A stretch of DNA of 64,000 nucleotides. Origin: VXOI01 sp965197575 (lineage in GTDB: Bacteria; Chloroflexota; Dehalococcoidia; Lucifugimonadales; UBA3495). Within the stretch, counting starts at the first letter, position 1; the number at the start of each line of letters is the position of its first letter. Of this stretch, positions 60,055-64,000 are shown piece by piece. The notes beneath the pieces were generated by a model. It was not told the origin of the DNA. It worked only from the letters and a program-made list of their open reading frames with translations, and did no database searches. The stretch lies in the NCBI GenBank assembly GCA_965197575.1, contig OZ240214.1:3162001-3226000 (forward strand). Direction: 5' to 3'. The translations under genes were made by a program, and so were the position numbers.

Positions 60055-60590
60055 GCTTCAAAAGCCTCTTGTATCCCCAGCGCGGCACGCTCGAAGGGTT
60101 CTACCAGCAACCCGTGGTTGACCAGAAGATCAACGGTCCTGGCGGGCGTTCCCCCGGGCAGGGGCAAACCGTTTGTCCAATAGAGTGTAAGAGCCGCGGA
60201 AAGAGGTTGGGCCTCTTCCGACGGGGCCATTGGTTGGGAATCTTCCATCGCCACCCGGCAAAGGGGCGCCTGCGCCTCAACCTCCTCGGAAAACACCGTT
60301 GGCGGCGTCTCTCGAGCCAAGGCCAGTACCACGTCGGGCAGCCTGCTGACCGACTCGAACAGCGACTTGGCCAACAGTGATACGGCCCGGCTTTTCGCCC
60401 GGCCGGGGCGCCAGAGGACACCCGAGGGAACGTCTATTCTGGTGAAGGAGAATTCCAAGGGTTCCCCGCGGGTGGACATTACGAACAGAGCGCCGCGGAC
60501 GCCCTTGCCGTCCGGCTCGTCGATGAAACGGAGATAGGCGGCCAGACCGGAAGGTCCGTCTTCGCCCAGATCGCGGAACGGTATCGGCAA
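60051..60590 (-). CDS. unknown protein of the SNF2/ATPase operon
   Basis: I do not recognise this 179-residue protein. It has AYLRFIDEPDGKGVRGALFVMSTRGEP and FSFTRIDVPSGVLWRP near the N-terminus, a helical middle and an end (ARTVDLLVNHGLLVEPFERA) that looks like a small alpha/beta domain. No catalytic motif is evident. It overlaps the SNF2 gene by 4 nt and starts 10 nt after the ATPase gene, so it is part of the same transcript. Confidence 0.7.
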   Translation of the reverse strand: MPIPFRDLGEDGPSGLAAYLRFIDEPDGKGVRGALFVMSTRGEPLEFSFTRIDVPSGVLWRPGRAKSRAVSLLAKSLFESVSRLPDVVLALARETPPTVFSEEVEAQAPLCRVAMEDSQPMAPSEEAQPLSAALTLYWTNGLPLPGGTPARTVDLLVNHGLLVEPFERAALGIQEAFEA

Positions 60591-60600
60591 CGCTGTGTCC

Positions 60601-61929
60601 CTAACTCAGGTTGGAAGGCGTGTCGACATCGCGGACGCCTCGTGTCTCGGAATCGTCGGAATGCGGCTGTTCCAGGGTCGTGTCTTCTTCATACCGGAAT
60701 TGAAGCTCGGTTTCCTCGATATCCGGTTCCGAATCAGGATATAACCGGCGCAGGTCCCATTCGTTGATCCACCGCCGGACGAACGACCGGATACGACGCC
60801 GCCCTCCCTGACTAATATTGTGGTCTATGTCGGGAGCCGCCCAGCTATACGCCTCGGAGTGGATCACCTTCAGCCGGTCATACAGATTAGACAGCATCTC
60901 GTCGTCGGGATCGGCCAGCAGGTGCTGTCCTCGTTCGATGAGCCGCATCCCGGTCTCAGCCCGGGCCGCGGCCAGGTTGTCCGCATCCCGCTGTCTTGCC
61001 CGCAGGCGGGGAGCGGCCTTGTCACGGTCTTCCTTCTCGTCGAGTACAACCGAGGCGAAGTCGGCGGTAACCGTTCCCACCACGACAAGCCCCGGGTACT
61101 TTTCGTCTGCCGCCTGACCCATCCACCGGGTTAACTCGGCATACGACCTAGCCCGCTGGAGCACGCTGTAGTTGGCAACCAGTTCGATTTCGTCCATCAG
61201 GATCACCCAACCCCGGTAACCGGCGGCCTTAATGAGTTCGAGCAGAAACCTCAACTTCTGGGGCGGCATATCCCTGGCCGCTGGCGCCCGGAAGGGATAG
61301 GACTGGATTTCACCGACATGCCTCAATCCGTCGCGCACGTCCTTTAACTGAATCCTCTCTCCCGACCAGAACCAGTTGATCTGGTTCAGCAGATCGGGGT
61401 CACTGTCCTTGTCCTTTTTGTGGATCATCAGAGTGGCCGGCAAAATTCTATGCAGGCCGTTGTCTTCCCGGTTGGCCCATTCGAAGAAATCGGTGTAGCT
61501 TTGGGAGTTGTAGTCCAGTTTCTGCGCGAGCTCCTCCACCATGTGTCCGGTGATTTCGGGCACCCTACCGTTTTCAACGGCGGACCTGAATACCTTGTCC
61601 ATGTCGAATAGGGGAGTTTCTTTGCTAATGACGACTCGGCTGCACACGAAGTTCCGGGCCAGGGCCTGGGTTTCCAGCCAACCCAGCAGGTGCGACTTCC
61701 CTGAACCGAAGTCTCCGGCCACCAGCATCCCGACGCTGGACTCGGGCGGCTCCGACTCATGGGATGCGCGGGACAGGAGTTCGCGGGACAGGAGTTCATT
61801 GAAATCGCTCTCGACAGCCGGTTGGTTACACCCCAGCACGGCTACGGCATCACCGTTGGGAACTCCGTTCCTAAGAGCTTCCAGTGCGCGGCGGTTCTTC
61901 AAGCTCCGGACGTTTGCGCTGTCAACCAT
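60601..61929 (-). CDS. BrxD/DUF2791-like P-loop ATPase
   Basis: This 442-residue ATPase opens with ALEALRNGVPNGDAVAVLGC, a BREX-type ATP-binding domain opening. Walker A is GDFGSGKSH (72-80) and Walker B WVILMDEIEL (241-250). LLGWLETQAL after Walker A is also typical of DUF2791 proteins. The C-terminus is acidic. It is probably a DNA-associated motor or switch, as BrxC/BrxD are assumed to be. No brx or pgl gene (methylase PglX, phosphatase PglZ) is visible, so this is not a standard BREX locus within the window. Confidence 0.82.
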   Translation of the reverse strand: MVDSANVRSLKNRRALEALRNGVPNGDAVAVLGCNQPAVESDFNELLSRELLSRASHESEPPESSVGMLVAGDFGSGKSHLLGWLETQALARNFVCSRVVISKETPLFDMDKVFRSAVENGRVPEITGHMVEELAQKLDYNSQSYTDFFEWANREDNGLHRILPATLMIHKKDKDSDPDLLNQINWFWSGERIQLKDVRDGLRHVGEIQSYPFRAPAARDMPPQKLRFLLELIKAAGYRGWVILMDEIELVANYSVLQRARSYAELTRWMGQAADEKYPGLVVVGTVTADFASVVLDEKEDRDKAAPRLRARQRDADNLAAARAETGMRLIERGQHLLADPDDEMLSNLYDRLKVIHSEAYSWAAPDIDHNISQGGRRRIRSFVRRWINEWDLRRLYPDSEPDIEETELQFRYEEDTTLEQPHSDDSETRGVRDVDTPSNLS

Positions 61930-61940
61930 GTCGATAACCC

Positions 61941-62915
61941 CTAGCCGGTTGTGTCCGCCAAACGGACCAGCGTGGACATAGGATTGGCCTGGCTGCGGGC
62001 GCGTACCTCGTCGGCAATCCTGCCCATGAGGGCGCGGTAGATGACATAGCCCTTGCCTTGCTCGTCCGGGTCCAGGAAACCCTCGTTGGCCAGGACTACC
62101 ATAAGCAACCCTTCCAGCCGGTCTGTGCTGTCGATGAACTCCCTCAAGAGTTCGTAATGGTCCATCACCGACGAACGGGAATAGAAGCGCAACCCGTCCC
62201 TGGGGTTCCGCCGCAGCGTCAACCGCGAGTTATTGAGAATGACAACGGTGCCCGCATGGCCAACGTGCCTCACCCAGTACAGTAGGGATTCCAGGAAGTG
62301 TCTGGCGTTGGTGCGGCTGATGCTGTTGTAGATGAGGTATGCCCGGACGTTGGAAACTCTCCTGCTTCGGCCGGTCAGCCATTCGATCAGTGGCGCCGCC
62401 TCGAGGTTCTGCCCGGCGCCGCCCATTTCCGTGAGACATAGATGGGTCATGGCGAGTCTGAAGTCCCTGGACATATTCTGGTTCCGGGTTACGGCTTGGG
62501 GCAGCGCCCTGCGCAGGTCCAGGGCTATTTGGCTTTCCTCCACCGCGTTGGCGGCGCTGATAGCCTGGAGAATCGGAGGCTCGGCCTCCGGGTCGATTGA
62601 CCCCGTTTGGTAGGGTAGGTCCTCGCACAGCCGCAGCACCATCCGCCTGGCCAGGAGTCTCCAGTCAATCTGTGAGGCGATGCGGAAGAAAATCTCCTGC
62701 GGCATCTGGACCCGGGTCTCGGCCGAATCGACGGTCACCGCCTTATAACCCAGGTTGGAAGCCATCCTGGCAAGCGCATCTTGCACCAGGGGGGCCGAGT
62801 CTTCCCCAGTAGGCACGGCGAACTTGATGGAAGAACCGCCGTCCTTGACGAACCGATCAAGGTATTCGTCTCTGATGACGTCCAGCCATTCGCGGATTGG
62901 CAGGATATTGGTCAC
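61941..62915 (-). CDS. BREX-ATPase-related protein lacking a P-loop
   Basis: This 324-residue protein has KFAVPTGEDSAPLVQDALARMASNLGYKAVTVDSAETRVQMP, whose order recalls the start of a P-loop domain, but GxxxxGK[ST] is replaced by PTGEDSAP and no Walker lysine is present. Later blocks are EIFFRIASQIDW, NARHFLESLLYWVRHVGHAGTVVILNN and LLMVVLANEGFL. It may be a pseudo-ATPase partner of the next gene. Its start overlaps the preceding gene by 4 nt and the ATPase begins 11 nt after its stop. Confidence 0.75.
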   Translation of the reverse strand: MTNILPIREWLDVIRDEYLDRFVKDGGSSIKFAVPTGEDSAPLVQDALARMASNLGYKAVTVDSAETRVQMPQEIFFRIASQIDWRLLARRMVLRLCEDLPYQTGSIDPEAEPPILQAISAANAVEESQIALDLRRALPQAVTRNQNMSRDFRLAMTHLCLTEMGGAGQNLEAAPLIEWLTGRSRRVSNVRAYLIYNSISRTNARHFLESLLYWVRHVGHAGTVVILNNSRLTLRRNPRDGLRFYSRSSVMDHYELLREFIDSTDRLEGLLMVVLANEGFLDPDEQGKGYVIYRALMGRIADEVRARSQANPMSTLVRLADTTG

Positions 62916-63715
62916 TGGGCGGCTCCGGTGAATTGAATGCCGTAATAGACGATAGTTTCCCCGCTCGGCGCTACGAAGGGGATGGTACCGCGCGAGCTTC
63001 TTGTGCCGGTGGACGCCGGGAATGAAACTCTCGTCCCTGCCCTGACCTCCTTGATGCCGCTGGCCTCCAGGCTGTAAAGGTCCCTCGCAAAATCCAACAG
63101 GCCGTAGTCGCGTTTGGCCCCGGGCAGACCGGTAAAAAGGTCGTAGATGCGGTCCAATCTCACCACTTGCCCCACCTCTCCCAGCTTCAGTCTATCCGCG
63201 GTCCCGGATCCGGTGAGGGCGATGTAGGCCTGATACAGGGAGTCCAGGAATTGCTGTGGGTTGAACCGGGGAGGTCTCTGCTGAAGGTCCTCCAGGACTC
63301 CGACCACTTTGCTGGGGCGGATTGCGGACATCTGCCGCCGGTTGACCTGGACCGCCCGGTCGCCCGGCATGACCCGGACCACCGAAGGATGCGCAATCAG
63401 CCTGCCATCCCGGTCGAATACCTGGAGGCCCTTCTTTCCGGCTTCCGACTTCAACTCCTCGGCGTACTTTTCCTGCAGGTACTCCCGCTCGTTATCCGGC
63501 GTGAACGGCCAGGCTTCGGCGGCGTTGCCCACCTCCTGCCGAATCAGGTTGATGCTGTCCTGAAGCCGTTCGCTCGACCTCCTGACAGCGGCGATGTTGC
63601 CGTCCTGAGCGGCCTTTCGCATTTGCCGGGCGAGCCTGGTAACATCGCCCAGCGTATTCAACACCGAATCAGCCGCGTTCTCCGCTGCGGCGAATCCTTC
63701 TTCAAACGTGCTCAT
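62912..63715 (-). CDS. first gene of the operon: coiled-coil N-terminus with unknown C-terminal domain
   Basis: This 267-residue protein starts MSTFEEGFAAAENAADSVLN, has a helical/coiled-coil part (residues ~1-75), a basic middle (HPSVVRVMPGDRAVQVNRRQ) and a beta-rich end (VSFPASTGTRSSRGTIPFV ... YYGIQF). I do not recognise a family. ATG with GGGAGGGG upstream is chosen over a longer frame. As the first cistron it may be the regulator or target-sensing part; that is inference. Confidence 0.72.
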   Translation of the reverse strand: MSTFEEGFAAAENAADSVLNTLGDVTRLARQMRKAAQDGNIAAVRRSSERLQDSINLIRQEVGNAAEAWPFTPDNEREYLQEKYAEELKSEAGKKGLQVFDRDGRLIAHPSVVRVMPGDRAVQVNRRQMSAIRPSKVVGVLEDLQQRPPRFNPQQFLDSLYQAYIALTGSGTADRLKLGEVGQVVRLDRIYDLFTGLPGAKRDYGLLDFARDLYSLEASGIKEVRAGTRVSFPASTGTRSSRGTIPFVAPSGETIVYYGIQFTGAAQ

Positions 63716-63896
63716 CGGTCCCCTCCCGTCGCGTGCCCGGATTCTACCAAAAAGGCCCATATACTGTCCTCTCCTGACGCCCTCGCCGGTGTCATTGCGA
63801 GCGAATTGTTCCAGGGGCACCGATAAGGGATCCATGGAGGCCCACCTACGGCGGGTTCGGTGGAGACAAATGAGCATCTAGCGGGAACTCGGCGAA

Positions 63897-64000
63897 TTGA
63901 AGCGGGCGGCAAGTCTGGCGCTGATCGAACCAAAGGACGCTTCGGTTAACGATGACAGGGTTTACTACGTGCCGCTACAACCGCTTGGGAGTGGCCCCAC
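63897..64000 (+). CDS. possible gene start, divergent from the operon, running off the window
   Basis: An open frame without stop reads LKRAASLALIEPKDASVNDD and then RVYYVPLQPLGSGP up to the end. The composition is protein-like. No clear start is visible: TTG at 63897 is possible, and an ATG at 63870 is in frame but followed by TAG after three codons. Product unknown. Confidence 0.3.
   Translation, partial: MKRAASLALIEPKDASVNDDRVYYVPLQPLGSGP

Noticed and set aside
58276..63715. Assignment of the five-gene operon to BREX or DISARM
   Set aside because: The ATPase is BREX-like and the helicase SNF2-type, but PglX, PglZ, BrxL, DrmA/B/C and methylase genes are absent from the visible part.
56148..64000. 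CRISPR array expected near the cas3 relic
   Set aside because: No regularly spaced direct repeats were seen on either strand in the window.

Overview
The window is high-GC bacterial chromosome. The gene set (SecD/SecF, PriA, long-form SerA, two luciferase-like flavin oxidoreductases, Ldh-family and amidase genes) and the style of the coiled-coil/nuclease-like gene at the left end suggest a Chloroflexota member, possibly Dehalococcoidia/SAR202-like. This placement is an inference from gene content; no rRNA is present to confirm it.

Region 1 (1-13.9 kb) is housekeeping. It holds the end of dapA, purA, tRNA-Val, rplS, priA, a promoter-led def-cca-secD-secF run, a zinc alcohol dehydrogenase, and an overlapping nfo/zincin/pgpA operon. 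Region 2 (13.9-23.5 kb) is a mobile-element graveyard: a toxin/antitoxin-like pair with a shortened antitoxin, an IS1380 relic, an IS630 element bracketed by two inverted 118-bp MITEs, three IS5-type copies, a serine-recombinase stump running into tRNA-Ile, and three ISAs1-type elements stacked on one 8-bp target.

Region 3 (23.5-47 kb) is mostly metabolic and stress functions: tRNA-Glu, a PNPOx-fold protein, a zinc dehydrogenase, a HEPN-like pair broken by a second MITE type plus IS701, RidA, a CPA2 antiporter, tRNA-Gly, SerA, an ATPase/TOPRIM pair, two flavin monooxygenase paralogues with a hydrolase, an amidase, Ldh and M42 peptidase genes, CinA, TlyA and enoyl-CoA hydratase. Just upstream of a NYN-domain gene are two tandem small transcription units. 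Each has its own promoter, a UUCG hairpin and a terminator, and they look like paralogous small RNA genes.

Region 4 (47-64 kb) is accessory. It has an ABC permease stump, phage-like structural genes, then five IS630-family elements and two MITEs placed end to end with only a shared TA between them. The stack cuts into a type I cas3 relic that lacks its first helicase domain. Beyond lie a DnaQ-like exonuclease and a compact five-gene minus-strand operon (coiled-coil protein, ATPase-like protein without a P-loop, BrxD/DUF2791-like ATPase, unknown protein, SNF2 helicase). This operon is the best candidate in the window for an undescribed defence-type system. Function assignments rest on reading motifs only; no database search was possible.
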